Origin: a virus
Strand: one strand, 5' to 3'
DNA: 64,000 nt
Virus record (IMG/VR): IMGVR_UViG_3300024259_000016
Span: 1-64,000 of that record
Shown: positions 32,098-41,294 of the stretch, piece by piece
Position numbering within the stretch: the first letter of the stretch is position 1
Layout of the letters: every line of letters starts with the position of its first letter
Translations under genes and position numbers: made by a program
Notes under the pieces: model-generated
The model's input: the letters and a program-made list of their open reading frames with translations, nothing else
The model's database searches: none
What the model was told of the DNA's origin: nothing

Positions 32098-32126
32098 GTT
32101 ATGCCACGTGTGGCACACAAAGTCAA
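32098..32126 (-). promoter_or_regulatory. Promoter with TGCCAC-N2-GTGGCA operator in the spacer
   Basis: Minus strand: TTGACT (32121-32126), 17-nt spacer containing most of the TGCCACACGTGGCA dyad (32102-32115), then CATAAC (32098-32103) as -10. It drives the leftward operon. A repressor bound here would sit between the two promoter boxes. Confidence 0.65.
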
Positions 32127-32132
32127 GGAGAC

Positions 32133-33705
32133 TCAACAACCCCAATAGTCCCTCACTTGCTCATGAAGATCATACAGGGCGATGTTGAAAACATTGGGGC
32201 TCCAAAGTCCTGCCAGTCCAGCCTTCAGGTTATCCCCAAAGAACCTCCCGAAGATCCCCTCGAGTTTTCTCAAGGACGCCCAGTCAGTTTCCCCGAACGA
32301 GCGGTCCCGGAACAACCCCCCCACAGATTTATATATCGAGGACCAAGAGTCCTCGAGCATCCTACAGAACATCCCTACCTGGCTGTCCCTCCAAGCATAA
32401 GATGGCTCGAGATACTCTTTCCCTCCAGGGAAAGCAAGGCGCCCCTCCCTCGACAACCGATCACACAGCTTGGTCCCCGGGAACACACGCAGGTGCATGT
32501 CGGGATGCCGGAACACCTGTTGCAATGCCATCATTCTCCCCCAGGAAGCCCAGCGACTCCTCGAGCTCCTCCCACGTGGTGTCAGGACCAAACAAGATCC
32601 GACCGAGGTTCACCCGTATCCCTGCCCTACGCAGCCCGAGCACAGCAGTTCTCACATCCCTGGACTTCACTCCCTTCCCCAAGTACCCAAGCATCCGATC
32701 CGACCCACTCTCGGCCCCGAGGAACACGGTCTTCATCCCTGACCTATTCAGTTGCTTCAACAGGTCCATGTCCAGTTGCCCACCCCAGTTCAGGGAGTCG
32801 GCCCGAAGCTCCACCTTGTACTCGATATCCAACTCACGTTCCAGGATCTCGTGGGCAATCTCAGTGGCATGGTCCCATCCATCCATCCCCTTTGGCAGGA
32901 ACAGGTCATCATTGAAGTAGAACCGACGGATCCCCCTCTGCTTAACCATCACTTCGATCTCATCGACGACATCCCCAGCATCCCGACCAATCCAAGAAGG
33001 CTGTCCACAAAGCTTGCGGACGGCCGGCGTGGTGCAGAAGCTGCAGTTGTGGGGGCACCCGCGGCTCGCCAGGATCCGGGCACACTGTTGTCCATCACCC
33101 ATCTCATCGAGCACAGCTCGGTCAGGCTGCAGCCCTTTCCATACCTCCGAGTCACTCACCTTCTCAGTAGCCGGGCCTGTAAAAATGGGGGCAGGACATC
33201 CGGCCCGAGGTCGGAAACCGATACCCATGACACCAGTCATATAGGTTGTTGGGGGCTCCCCCAGTCTATTAGCCAGACAGACGGCAGAGGCAACCTCGGG
33301 GGCAGTCAGTTCCCCGTCCCCCAGTACAACCACATCACAGGCTGTTGTCTCCCAGTCCTCGAGGATCGCACGGGCGCACAGACTAGCATGGTGTCCGCCC
33401 CAACAAACCACAGGGGACTCGAGCCTCCACATAGCCCGGACATCCCGGCTGACCCGACTTACCACCTCCGCATTCGAACAGTCCACCGTGAACCCAACCA
33501 TACCAGCCATAGGAATCCGGGACAGAGTTGTCACTACTTTGGCGACACCACCCATCACCCCGCTATCCAGGATCCTCACCTCATGCCCACACCCCCGCAA
33601 AGAGGCAGACACATAGGCCAGGCCCAGGTGTTCGTCGGCATGAACCCGTTGTCTAACCAGGTCGCCCCCAGCCTCGGTCAGTAATCTCACCAGATAGATC
33701 AACAT
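32133..33705 (-). CDS. B12-binding-type radical SAM protein, frameshifted
   Basis: Two frames: 32461-33705 (414 aa) and its continuation at 32133-~32540. N-terminal cobalamin-binding-like Rossmann domain (VVCWGGHHASL; VVVLGDGE), then the radical SAM motif CPHNCSFC (217-224) and a TIM-barrel half (FYFNDDLFLPKG; ELRADSLNWGG; TVFLGAESGSDRMLGYLGKG; VNLGRILFGPDTTWEELEES). The expected end (HLRVFPGTKLCDRLSREGRL) is in the +1 frame; removing one base from the CCCCC run at 32538-32542 rejoins them to ~520 aa, a normal family length. Such enzymes methylate or rearrange unactivated carbons. Confidence 0.8.
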
Positions 33706-34661
33706 CAGCCTGGCTCCCTCATGTACGTGCAGTCATCGTTGCCGCAGTGCATGCAGCCAGGCTCTCCTGTCTTGCACTGATGGAGGTCCGCCCCACACTC
33801 CGGACACTTCTCAACATCGTCGTCAGCCTCACCTTTGCTTCCGCAATGAGCGCACTCAAAATGCTCCGGGCTGGCTTTTTTCAGGTTTTCAGCCAGGCAC
33901 CTGTCCCTATCGACAACGGCTGTAATATTGAAAAGCGGGTCTCCACCTTCCTCAGTCCTGCTCTCACACTCGGGATTACTGCAACGAATCAATTCCATAG
34001 TCTCCAGGGCGTACATGGCGTCACGCACCTCGACCAGCTCATGCACGGCTGTGTCCATCATTCTGGCAGCCTCCGCTGCTGCTTCGGCCACAGAGACGGC
34101 CTCGAGGCAGGCATCGCCGATCTCAATGCAGATGAATCGCGCCAGGCCATCCCCTTCAGAGTTCTCTCGGATAAGGTCCCCCCCATCTGGGTACGCCTGG
34201 CGGGCAGATGTGAGCAGCACTTCTCTGATGTCCCTTGTCATCTCTGCGACAACTCTGTCTCTAATGTTTTCCGTCTCCACGTCGACAGGTAGCACATCCC
34301 CTCGTCGGCTGGCAGTGAACATGGCCTTGGCCGTCTCGATGTGGACATCGTGGTCCTCGCTCACCCACAGTGGATCCTTGATACTCAGGGTAAGCCATGC
34401 GGTGTCAACGTCAGCCTGTACCACAGAAGGATGCACCTCGATACGAGGTACCTTCTCGCCAGGAAACGTGCTGCCGATGACGAGGCGGGCATCCCACCGA
34501 ACGCGCTGCCAGAGCATCTCACGCAATGGAGTCAACTGCCCCAGACAGCCAATCAGGTCCATGCCTCCGTTGGCGTGCTCGACAACCTCGATCCCGCGGT
34601 GCTTGCACAGCCGCCGGATGATGGTTCCCCTCTTCATATTTTCATCCACCCCTCGCGGCAT
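33705..34661 (-). CDS. Hypothetical protein with C-terminal zinc ribbons
   Basis: 318 aa. Middle part helical and acidic (SVAEAAAEAARMMDTAVHELVEVRDAMY); C-terminal ~90 aa hold several Cys pairs: RCSNPEC, CAHCGSKG, CPECGADLHQC, CMHCGNDDC. Starts in an overlap with the preceding gene and abuts the radical SAM gene. Zinc binding is likely; role unknown. Confidence 0.65.
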   Translation of the reverse strand: MPRGVDENMKRGTIIRRLCKHRGIEVVEHANGGMDLIGCLGQLTPLREMLWQRVRWDARLVIGSTFPGEKVPRIEVHPSVVQADVDTAWLTLSIKDPLWVSEDHDVHIETAKAMFTASRRGDVLPVDVETENIRDRVVAEMTRDIREVLLTSARQAYPDGGDLIRENSEGDGLARFICIEIGDACLEAVSVAEAAAEAARMMDTAVHELVEVRDAMYALETMELIRCSNPECESRTEEGGDPLFNITAVVDRDRCLAENLKKASPEHFECAHCGSKGEADDDVEKCPECGADLHQCKTGEPGCMHCGNDDCTYMREPG

Positions 34662-34972
34662 CAGGCGTCTTCGATGGCATCGGAGAAGTGGTCCTCGAGG
34701 ACATCCACGTCATCGTTGTGCTCCAACCAGGCCCTGGCTTCCGCAGGTGTCAGGGGGGCGATACCCTCACCACTGCCACGTCCATGCTGCATATCCCCCT
34801 CACCCCAGCGGGTCATAGGCCCTCCCATTCCGTGGAGGAACCAGGTTCCCTTCTTCGTCAAGTACAGGTCTTCGGAGTACTGATCGAAGTCTCCGGCGTA
34901 GCCGCGGCTGAACGACGCCACACACTCAGCCGTGGCTGTGTTGTACCGCTTCCCATCAATGATCTTGATCAT
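34661..34972 (-). CDS. Conserved mobile-element hypothetical protein
   Basis: 103 aa. MIKIIDGKRYNTATAECVAS, LYLTKKGTWFLHGMGG and IAPLTPAEARAWLE follow a pattern I recognise from small proteins of plasmids, integrative elements and phages, but I know of no assigned function. Confidence 0.65.
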   Translation of the reverse strand: MIKIIDGKRYNTATAECVASFSRGYAGDFDQYSEDLYLTKKGTWFLHGMGGPMTRWGEGDMQHGRGSGEGIAPLTPAEARAWLEHNDDVDVLEDHFSDAIEDA

Positions 34973-35373
34973 GTCCCTTCCTCCTCGTCTATCGGATAAG
35001 GCCAGTCCTCACCCGTCTGATGTTCGAAGTCCCCCTTATCCACCCACACCCAGGCTTGCACGTAGGCCCCACCCCCATCCGCTCCGACCGACACATAAGC
35101 GTCGTCATCGATCTCCAACTCACCCTCGATGTAGTGCCGACGCTTGGTATACTCCACCACAGCATCATGCTCGGCTGTGTCAGCAGATAGCTTGAGACGG
35201 GTCAGCGCAGTAACCAGCAGGTCCTTAGCCTTGGTAGACGTTGCCCACCCATGTTTGTGCAGGCACACCTTGAGCCAGTTCACGGCCTCATGGACCACGG
35301 GCGGGGCGTGCCCTGGCTCTTCGTTCTTTGTCGCGAACTCAGCCGGCCGACTCTTCACTCTGTCACTACTCAC
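34969..35373 (-). CDS. Hypothetical protein
   Basis: 134 aa. Helical N-terminal half (VVHEAVNWLKVCLHKHGWATSTKAKDLLVTALTRLKL), acidic beta-type C-terminal half (ELEIDDDAYVSVGADGG; YVQAWVWVDKGDF). ATGA-type overlaps with both neighbours. Confidence 0.6.
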   Translation of the reverse strand: MSSDRVKSRPAEFATKNEEPGHAPPVVHEAVNWLKVCLHKHGWATSTKAKDLLVTALTRLKLSADTAEHDAVVEYTKRRHYIEGELEIDDDAYVSVGADGGGAYVQAWVWVDKGDFEHQTGEDWPYPIDEEEGT

Positions 35374-35654
35374 GGAAGGTAGCCCTCACAATCAGGATCT
35401 TCGACCAGGCCCAAGGCATTCTTAACTACCCTGAACCCGCTACAATCCTTTTGCAGTTTCCTCTTCAGTTCTTCGACAGGGGAGACATCAAGCCAGATAT
35501 TAAAAGATGGGTAGTCTGCTGGATTGTAGGTAGCAAATAAGGTCGGACCATGGGGAGCTTTAACTATTAGGACAGCAGCACCATCATCGTTGAGCAACAA
35601 GGTATTACCTCTCTCGCAAACCCCCCCGTTGGCAAACAACTCATGTGCGTTCAT
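35370..35654 (-). CDS. Hypothetical small protein
   Basis: 94 aa. Beta-rich (GNTLLLNDDGAAVLIVKAPHGPTLFATY), then DVSPVEELKRKLQKDCSGFRVV. No family recognised. Confidence 0.55.
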   Translation of the reverse strand: MNAHELFANGGVCERGNTLLLNDDGAAVLIVKAPHGPTLFATYNPADYPSFNIWLDVSPVEELKRKLQKDCSGFRVVKNALGLVEDPDCEGYLP

Positions 35655-36088
35655 CGGGACGCCCCTGCAATCTTAGCCTTCCTACATTGGCGGTCTTCAA
35701 TGTTGGTCCACCATGCCTGCTCAGGGGGGCGGAGGCCAAAGCCCTTCTCGAGCATCTCAACACGGCAGGCCAGCAGCAGCCACCGGGCCTGGAGGAAATT
35801 CATGTACGCGGCGGCGCGTTCACCTCCATCATCATCCTTGAATCTTGGATCCTCTCTAAAGGTGAAGTCACCAACAGTTCCTTGGAAATCACACTCAGGG
35901 CACTCACAGTAACTTTGATTGCCCCAGATGGTATCTCCAGAAGGTGCTTCATTTCCATCATCATAGATGTCTAGTACCTCGGTGCATGTCATCTCGATCC
36001 GCAGGGAATCCTGGTGCCCACAACAGGGACAGCACATCCCCCTAAGGGCGTTGACGTTCATGTCCTCAGCCGTTAACTGTTTATGCAT
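35651..36088 (-). CDS. Hypothetical zinc-ribbon protein
   Basis: 145 aa. CCPCCGHQDSLRIEMTCTEV and SYCECPECDFQGTVGDF form two Cys-pair knuckles typical of a zinc ribbon; helical C-terminal half with Trp. TGATG overlap at its start. Confidence 0.65.
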   Translation of the reverse strand: MHKQLTAEDMNVNALRGMCCPCCGHQDSLRIEMTCTEVLDIYDDGNEAPSGDTIWGNQSYCECPECDFQGTVGDFTFREDPRFKDDDGGERAAAYMNFLQARWLLLACRVEMLEKGFGLRPPEQAWWTNIEDRQCRKAKIAGASR

Positions 36089-36807
36089 CAGACCGTCTCC
36101 CCATCAAACACAGGATCGTTGCCAGCTTCCCCAAGGTCAGGCTCACTCCCGCCAAGAGTCCGGCCCCCCGCGGCACCATACATCTTGAGCATCAGGTTGG
36201 ACGCCGGACAATCAGGGGCACGCTCCCCATCCTGCACATCCCCAGCGTACCGACGCAGCCCGGCCAGGCAATCCCCACCCATGAAGTCCCGAGCCGACGA
36301 ACCAATCCTATTCACAGGCCTATCAAGCAAGTCCTCCATCAATCTCTCATCGGCCAGGATCTCTTCGGCCCGCTTGACCCCCCGACTTACAGCCCACCCG
36401 AACCGCGGCGCCGAGTCATCATCCAGCGGCGCCCTCGTACCGTGCGTCCGCAAGGCATCAGCCAACAGAGGAAACAGTTTCCCCAGTTTCTCACCGTCGT
36501 CCAGTTCCTCATCGGCAACCATCTCGGCGTAGTAGTCTTGTTGTCCACAGTAATCCAAGGCGCTATTCCAGACAGAGGCATCAACCCCCAGTACATCAAC
36601 GAGCTGCACCTCCCACACAAACTGATCCCCTCCGCCACCACGCCAGTCATCCCCGCAGGCATCTTGCATGTCCGTCACTTCAACGAACAGGTACCGATGC
36701 GCAACCTTCCCAGCCTCGCCAGTCAACGACTTGCAGTAGACCGCGTGGGTATCCTCGTACCAGACTTCCCACCCTCGGGCCTCAGCCCACTTGCCCAGCT
36801 CACTCAT
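36088..36807 (-). CDS. Hypothetical acidic protein
   Basis: 239 aa from ATG 36807 (TGATG overlap). N-terminus LGKWAEARGWEVWYEDTHAV is reminiscent of small plasmid/phage accessory proteins; the rest is acidic and helical. No catalytic motif recognised. Confidence 0.6.
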   Translation of the reverse strand: MSELGKWAEARGWEVWYEDTHAVYCKSLTGEAGKVAHRYLFVEVTDMQDACGDDWRGGGGDQFVWEVQLVDVLGVDASVWNSALDYCGQQDYYAEMVADEELDDGEKLGKLFPLLADALRTHGTRAPLDDDSAPRFGWAVSRGVKRAEEILADERLMEDLLDRPVNRIGSSARDFMGGDCLAGLRRYAGDVQDGERAPDCPASNLMLKMYGAAGGRTLGGSEPDLGEAGNDPVFDGETV

Positions 36808-37379
36808 CAAGTTGTCTCCCCATACCAGGGCAGATAGCCGCAGGCATCAATCTCGAACGGGTCCTGTCCCTCGTCACCGTCGTAACCATTCAGCTCCAGG
36901 TTGAGATTGTCGATGTCCATGCCGTTGTCCTCATGGCTATCAGTCCAGGCCACCCCATGGCCTACGATAGGCATCACCTGGTAGTGCCCCCAACCATCCA
37001 GGTCATCGAGGGCGTCAGCCTTACCAGCCCACTGCCACCAGCCACCCTCAGTCTGTGCCCGCTCGATCTTGCATGCCAGCTGTTCGGCATACCAGTCAGC
37101 TTGCTTGAACCCCAACTCATAGCGGGCATCAGCATCCCCCTTGTCTGGGGCAATATCCATGAGGTCTACCCCCATCAAGCTCCGACCCCCAAAGGCCCGA
37201 GCACTATCAGGCATGCCAGCATATTCCTCGTCGGTCAGATCATCGTTGTCCGACAGCCACGACTCACCACCAGGCTTGTCCTCCTCGCAGGAGATCCAGG
37301 CCAGCACGAAGATGGTCCGAGCCATCGACTCGACAACCTCGGCACGCACTTCGCTCACTTCCATCTCAGTCTTCGGCAT
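36807..37379 (-). CDS. Hypothetical acidic protein
   Basis: 190 aa; GGAGGAG upstream. Strongly acidic with Trp-rich centre (EGGWWQWAGKADALDDLDGWGHYQVM) and C-terminal ELNGYDGDEGQDPFEIDACGYL. An anti-restriction DNA mimic is a possibility on charge alone; unproven. Confidence 0.55.
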   Translation of the reverse strand: MPKTEMEVSEVRAEVVESMARTIFVLAWISCEEDKPGGESWLSDNDDLTDEEYAGMPDSARAFGGRSLMGVDLMDIAPDKGDADARYELGFKQADWYAEQLACKIERAQTEGGWWQWAGKADALDDLDGWGHYQVMPIVGHGVAWTDSHEDNGMDIDNLNLELNGYDGDEGQDPFEIDACGYLPWYGETT

Positions 37380-37381
37380 TA

Positions 37382-38521
37382 CTATGCTCCTCCTCGCCTG
37401 AACATCTCGGTCAGGACATCAGCAATCTCGCAGGTAGCAAGGGTTCGATTAGTCGCCTGATTCAGGTCGACCTTGATCTCCTCGGCCAGCCACTGCAGGT
37501 CTTCACCCTCCACATGTAGGGCCCGCAGTGGCGCCCCCCACAGGCCCAGCCAGAACTCAACCCGATCCGATTCCGGCTCGACATCAGACAGGTGAACAAG
37601 CAGGTCCTCTCGGATCCCTTCAGCATTCGGCTTGAATGCTTTGTTGTCCTTGATCTCCTCTTGCACATAATGCACGGCATCGCACAAGGCTCCATCCCAG
37701 GTCTCATCCGGCTCAAGCGGATCAAGCAGGTGCCCACGAATGGCATCGGCGAGCTGGCCATCATCGAAGTAATCATCCTCCTCGTCAGACTTGATCTGCT
37801 CTCGCTGGATCTCCAGGTCAGCCTCGTCCTCCGAGGTCAGTGTCTCGAAGCAGTCGATGCACACAGAGCCACCATGGTACTCATCGCCGGGCTTGGGGAA
37901 ACTCTGCCCGAGGTCGTATGTATCGCCGCCGCCGAACTTCCCTTCGCCAACCCCGCGCAGGAGTATGGCATCTACACACTCCGGGCACATCTCAGCGCAG
38001 TCCCGGCACAGGGCAACCTCCCCCCCGTTACCCGCGACGAAGGTGAAGGGGGGCTGCTCATCACCGGCATCATCCTGGTCCTGCGTGTAGACGCCGCGGA
38101 GAGCCCGGTCCCATTGCATGAAGTACTTGTAGTCATCGGGCGTACCCTTGCCCGTCGTCAGCCGGCGGAAGATCTCTTCACTGGCGTCGTCCCCGATCAT
38201 CATCCGGCCCCCACAGGCAGCGCAGACCCACAGGATTCCCTGGTCCTCCGGCCGAGCCCAGTCAACAGGCTCAGTCGATTGGTCCTCGGTAGCATGCAGC
38301 CGCTCGAACCTGTCCGGGTCCTCGTCGTTCATCACGACCGACCGCAGGTGCGCAAGCTCGGCTTCCTCAGCATCGATCCCGTCGGGCAGTACACCCTGAC
38401 AGCAAGGGCAGCCCTTGCTCGCCCGAAACAGAGTGGCCTCCCACCAGGTCATGTCCCCAGTAGCCACCCCATACCCATCCCAGGGCTCGTTGCACACTCC
38501 ACATAGAATGTCTTGGCTCAC
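37382..38521 (-). CDS. Hypothetical acidic, multi-zinc-ribbon protein, GTG start
   Basis: 379 aa from GTG 38521 (GTGA overlap, GGAGA upstream). Cys pairs: CGVCNEPWDG, CPCCQGVLPDG, CAACGGRM, CRDCAEMCPEC, CIDCFETL. Acidic linker and helical C-terminus (EGEDLQWLAEEIKVDL). Largest of the zinc-ribbon series. Confidence 0.65.
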   Translation of the reverse strand: MSQDILCGVCNEPWDGYGVATGDMTWWEATLFRASKGCPCCQGVLPDGIDAEEAELAHLRSVVMNDEDPDRFERLHATEDQSTEPVDWARPEDQGILWVCAACGGRMMIGDDASEEIFRRLTTGKGTPDDYKYFMQWDRALRGVYTQDQDDAGDEQPPFTFVAGNGGEVALCRDCAEMCPECVDAILLRGVGEGKFGGGDTYDLGQSFPKPGDEYHGGSVCIDCFETLTSEDEADLEIQREQIKSDEEDDYFDDGQLADAIRGHLLDPLEPDETWDGALCDAVHYVQEEIKDNKAFKPNAEGIREDLLVHLSDVEPESDRVEFWLGLWGAPLRALHVEGEDLQWLAEEIKVDLNQATNRTLATCEIADVLTEMFRRGGA

Positions 38522-38736
38522 GTCAATTGTCTCCCAATGAAGGCAGCAACATCTGCCGGCTCGAAGCCGTACTCCGCAAGTAGATAATCGAGTTGGCCAG
38601 CAGCCCCTGAGTTGTTGATGTTGCTTGCCTCGCAGGACTTGCATTCATGAACGAGGTCATCCAGCCATTCAGCGGCATCTTCCATGCTGCCGTACTCCTC
38701 GGCGAGAATCCTCTCGAGCTTCTGTCTATCGGTCAT
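38518..38736 (-). CDS. Hypothetical small helical protein
   Basis: 72 aa. RQKLERILAEEYGSMEDAAEW, CKSCEAS, AGQLDYLLAEYGFEPADVAA. Overlaps both neighbours by 4 nt. Confidence 0.6.
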   Translation of the reverse strand: MTDRQKLERILAEEYGSMEDAAEWLDDLVHECKSCEASNINNSGAAGQLDYLLAEYGFEPADVAAFIGRQLT

Positions 38737-39056
38737 ACCGCGTTGCCTTCTTTGTCTACCGACGTTATGTACGTAGGCCAGCCCAGGAAATTGAGTAATT
38801 GACCGCCCCCCACCTCCTTATCAGCCTGGAGTTTGAACTCATGGCTCAGATCATGTGGCCACTCAGCCGTCGTATGATCTCGATCGTTGAGCCATTGAGC
38901 GAGTGCCGGATTAAACTCGGCCTTTGGGTTGAACCAGATGCCGCACTCCGGGCAATCAACCAGACCCTCGAAGTCAGGCTTGGCTTCAAACTCAGCGCCG
39001 CACCCAATGATGTCCCCATCGGAATGCCTGCTTGTCGGACAGATGTACTTGGCCAT
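38733..39056 (-). CDS. Hypothetical zinc-ribbon protein
   Basis: 107 aa. YICPTSRHSDGDIIGCGAEF and VDCPECGIWFNPKAEF; the second half contains an aspartate/histidine-rich helix. No further similarity recognised. Confidence 0.6.
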   Translation of the reverse strand: MAKYICPTSRHSDGDIIGCGAEFEAKPDFEGLVDCPECGIWFNPKAEFNPALAQWLNDRDHTTAEWPHDLSHEFKLQADKEVGGGQLLNFLGWPTYITSVDKEGNAV

Positions 39057-39415
39057 TAGTAGGCCTCGTACATCCCGGCCTCATCTTCTCCGTCGACAGC
39101 ATCGAGCAGGCCCAAGGCCATCTCCCCGGTCATGCCCGGTTCCATGGCGCACAGCAACTTGTCCAGGCTTTCGCGGCGCCCACCCATCCGGGCAGCGCAG
39201 GATGCCTCAAACTCGTCGCGCAGGGCCTGGGCCTCTCGGTGGCTCAGGCCAGAGCCAGGCGCCGCATAGTAGGTCATGCACCCCCCATCTCCGGCCTGCG
39301 ATGCTTGCAACACAGGGGCATCATCAACATGCACCACACAGGTCCAGGCATACCCCTTCCCTGTGTCATGCCCCTTCAACCCACTGATCGTGATCATCCG
39401 AAGTTCAATGCTCAT
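39056..39415 (-). CDS. Hypothetical protein
   Basis: 119 aa from ATG 39415 (GGAGAG upstream). Beta-type N-terminus (MSIELRMITISGLKGHDTGK), helical C-terminus (SLDKLLCAMEPGMTGEMALG). An in-frame ATG at 39463 would overlap the upstream gene. Confidence 0.55.
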   Translation of the reverse strand: MSIELRMITISGLKGHDTGKGYAWTCVVHVDDAPVLQASQAGDGGCMTYYAAPGSGLSHREAQALRDEFEASCAARMGGRRESLDKLLCAMEPGMTGEMALGLLDAVDGEDEAGMYEAY

Positions 39416-39420
39416 GATCT

Positions 39421-39756
39421 CTATCTCTCCATCTTCCAGAGGTTGTAGTTGCTCGGGTAGCATCTTTGCAGCATCTTCTCAGCCAGAGCCAAGTCGACCC
39501 CAGGGAATAGCTCAGGCCAGGTCAAGATGATGGCGTAGGTTGCGCAGTCCTCTTCGAACCACAGCCCAGCCCCGCCGTTGCCAGGGTTTTCCCAGTCGGT
39601 ATCGCCGATGGCAGATAGAGCCGGCGGCATCGAGCCAATCAGTTGCGATGCCACGTAGACACCCCCATGCGACGGCGTCTGGTACTCAATGACCCCAGGC
39701 ATCAGAACCTTGACATGGTCGGGCCTGCCCCATGGTGTGTTAGTTGGCTTCAACAT
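39421..39756 (-). CDS. DUF7007-like protein
   Basis: 111 aa. TPWGRPDHVKVLMPGVIEYQ, TPSHGGVYVASQLIGSMPPA, LWFEEDCATYAIILTWPELF: the 'TP-S/G-HGG...M-P...W-x-E-E-D-C' pattern matches a small domain common in plasmid, prophage and anti-restriction-associated proteins (I recall it as DUF7007). Molecular function unknown. Confidence 0.65.
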   Translation of the reverse strand: MLKPTNTPWGRPDHVKVLMPGVIEYQTPSHGGVYVASQLIGSMPPALSAIGDTDWENPGNGGAGLWFEEDCATYAIILTWPELFPGVDLALAEKMLQRCYPSNYNLWKMER

Positions 39757-39761
39757 GATCC

Positions 39762-39980
39762 CTATCCCTCCTCGCTCGCGTTCAACCAGTCGGCTACTTC
39801 GCAGGCCAAGTCAGCTCGCCAGCCACCAAAGTGCCAGTAGTCATGAGATCGATCCGTGTCGGACGTCGATCCACTGTAATGCACCTCGCCGTTCTTCTTG
39901 ACCCTCACCCGTCGGCTACCTACCCCATGCCCGAGGTACTCTCGGATCTGCGCGTCGGTAACATCTGTGTACTTGATCAT
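39762..39980 (-). CDS. Hypothetical small protein
   Basis: 72 aa from ATG 39980, directly preceded by GAGGAGG. MIKYTDVTDAQIREYLGHGV, then a basic beta region RRVRVKKNGEVHYSGSTS, and helix LACEVADWLNASEEG. Confidence 0.6.
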   Translation of the reverse strand: MIKYTDVTDAQIREYLGHGVGSRRVRVKKNGEVHYSGSTSDTDRSHDYWHFGGWRADLACEVADWLNASEEG

Positions 39981-39984
39981 CAAA

Positions 39985-40899
39985 CTACCTCCTCGGCATG
40001 TTGGCGCATGCTGATACGAAGTCACGGTATCGCTTGCTTCGCTTCTCTCTCATCGGGATGGTGTGGGCTGCCTCATGCTCGAACTCCTTGGCTATCCAAC
40101 AACGGAGCTCATGGCCATCCCACCCGGCAGGCAGGTCACCTTCCTCGATGTGCCGGATGAACATGGCCTGCATGTCCTCCATGAATCGGTTGACCAGGCG
40201 CAACTTGCCCAAACGGTGGTGAATATCCTCTGTGCGTGTCTCAGACCAGTTCGGGGTCCAGTCCGCCTCAGAAGAAACAAAGTGAGACAGGGCGCCACAG
40301 TCAGGACACTCGCCGGCCGGCATCAGCTCTCCTGGCTCGACTCGGCCAAGCAAGTCAAAATACTCCACCAGGTCACCGCCATTGACATCCTTGTCCAAGT
40401 CCATGCCCCCTGCGTCTGCATCGAAGTACATGAAGTGGACCAAATCGGCGACCAATGCCTTGGCCGCCACAGCCGCACCGACCGGCGCATCTTCGCCGGG
40501 GTCATATGTTAGTATCGGCGGTCCTTGTGTCTCAGCATCGAGAGGCATCGCATCCTGCCTTTTGCTGAGCTTGAGCGCGTATGCCTCCTGCTCATGCAGA
40601 TGCTTGGACAAAAAGGTGGCGAAGGCATAGCCCCAGGAGCGAGAGGCTACGTAGTCAGCCACATTCTCCCACGAAAGCTCAGGCCCCTCTTCCCAGCCCC
40701 GGCTGAGCCGCTCATCCAGGATCTCCAGTGCCTGCTCCAGGTGGCTCTGTTTGAGCACTCGACGAGATGCCACAGGCCCCTCACCGCGCAGGTGCTCGGC
40801 CACACCCCACAGGGCACGCTCAAGTAGCTCTTCCCAACGGCTGCCCCTCGGCACTTCATGTTTGTCACACAGTTTGCGGATGCTGGTCCAGGTATCCAT
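39985..40899 (-). CDS. Hypothetical protein
   Basis: 304 aa from ATG 40899 (AAGGAGG; TGATG overlap). Helical throughout; acidic middle (FDADAGGMDLDKDVNGGDLVEY), CPDCGAL zinc knuckle half, basic C-terminus (MREKRSKRYRDFV). No family recognised. Confidence 0.6.
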   Translation of the reverse strand: MDTWTSIRKLCDKHEVPRGSRWEELLERALWGVAEHLRGEGPVASRRVLKQSHLEQALEILDERLSRGWEEGPELSWENVADYVASRSWGYAFATFLSKHLHEQEAYALKLSKRQDAMPLDAETQGPPILTYDPGEDAPVGAAVAAKALVADLVHFMYFDADAGGMDLDKDVNGGDLVEYFDLLGRVEPGELMPAGECPDCGALSHFVSSEADWTPNWSETRTEDIHHRLGKLRLVNRFMEDMQAMFIRHIEEGDLPAGWDGHELRCWIAKEFEHEAAHTIPMREKRSKRYRDFVSACANMPRR

Positions 40900-41153
40900 C
40901 AGGTTACGTCCTCCTTGATCGTTTTCCACTTGTTGGTCTCGTCATCCCACTGCTGCACAGCCAGGACTTTGTCTCCATGCTCGGCCAACCACCGCACCTT
41001 CGATCGAATCCAATCCAAGCTATCAGACAGGTAGTAGGCCACACCCATCCCGCTCGGGTCGGGCCTACCAATCCAGTGTTTATAACGATACTTAATCCGG
41101 TAGTCGTGCAGGAACACGGCTCGCCCCCCAATCTCCTCCCGATGTAGGGTCAT
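40899..41153 (-). CDS. Hypothetical small protein, start uncertain
   Basis: 84 aa from ATG 41153; an in-frame ATG at 41189 is possible. Neither has a clear ribosome site. FLHDYRIKYRYKHWIGRPD, YLSDSLDWIRSKVRWLAEHG, VLAVQQWDDETNKWK. 41153 is preferred because it follows closely the end of the small frame at 41158. Confidence 0.5.
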   Translation of the reverse strand: MTLHREEIGGRAVFLHDYRIKYRYKHWIGRPDPSGMGVAYYLSDSLDWIRSKVRWLAEHGDKVLAVQQWDDETNKWKTIKEDVT

Positions 41154-41157
41154 CGAC

Positions 41158-41294
41158 TCAGAACTGGCGGCCAAACTGGACGCAGACATTCATTGGCTTG
41201 TAGTGACGGCGGGCCGTCTTCACGATCCGGCGCCATGTTGCCCCCCGCCACAGCGCAACTTACCTAGTCGGGTGTTGATCTCAGGCTGGCTCAT
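41158..41294 (-). pseudogene. Possible small gene broken at a C6 run
   Basis: ATG 41294 overlaps the upstream stop (ATGA). As written the frame ends after 24 aa at 41220. Adding one base to the CCCCCC run at 41241-41246 would give 45 aa (MSQPEINTRLGKL...RRIVKTARRHYKP) ending at 41158. A basic peptide; weak evidence. Confidence 0.3.
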
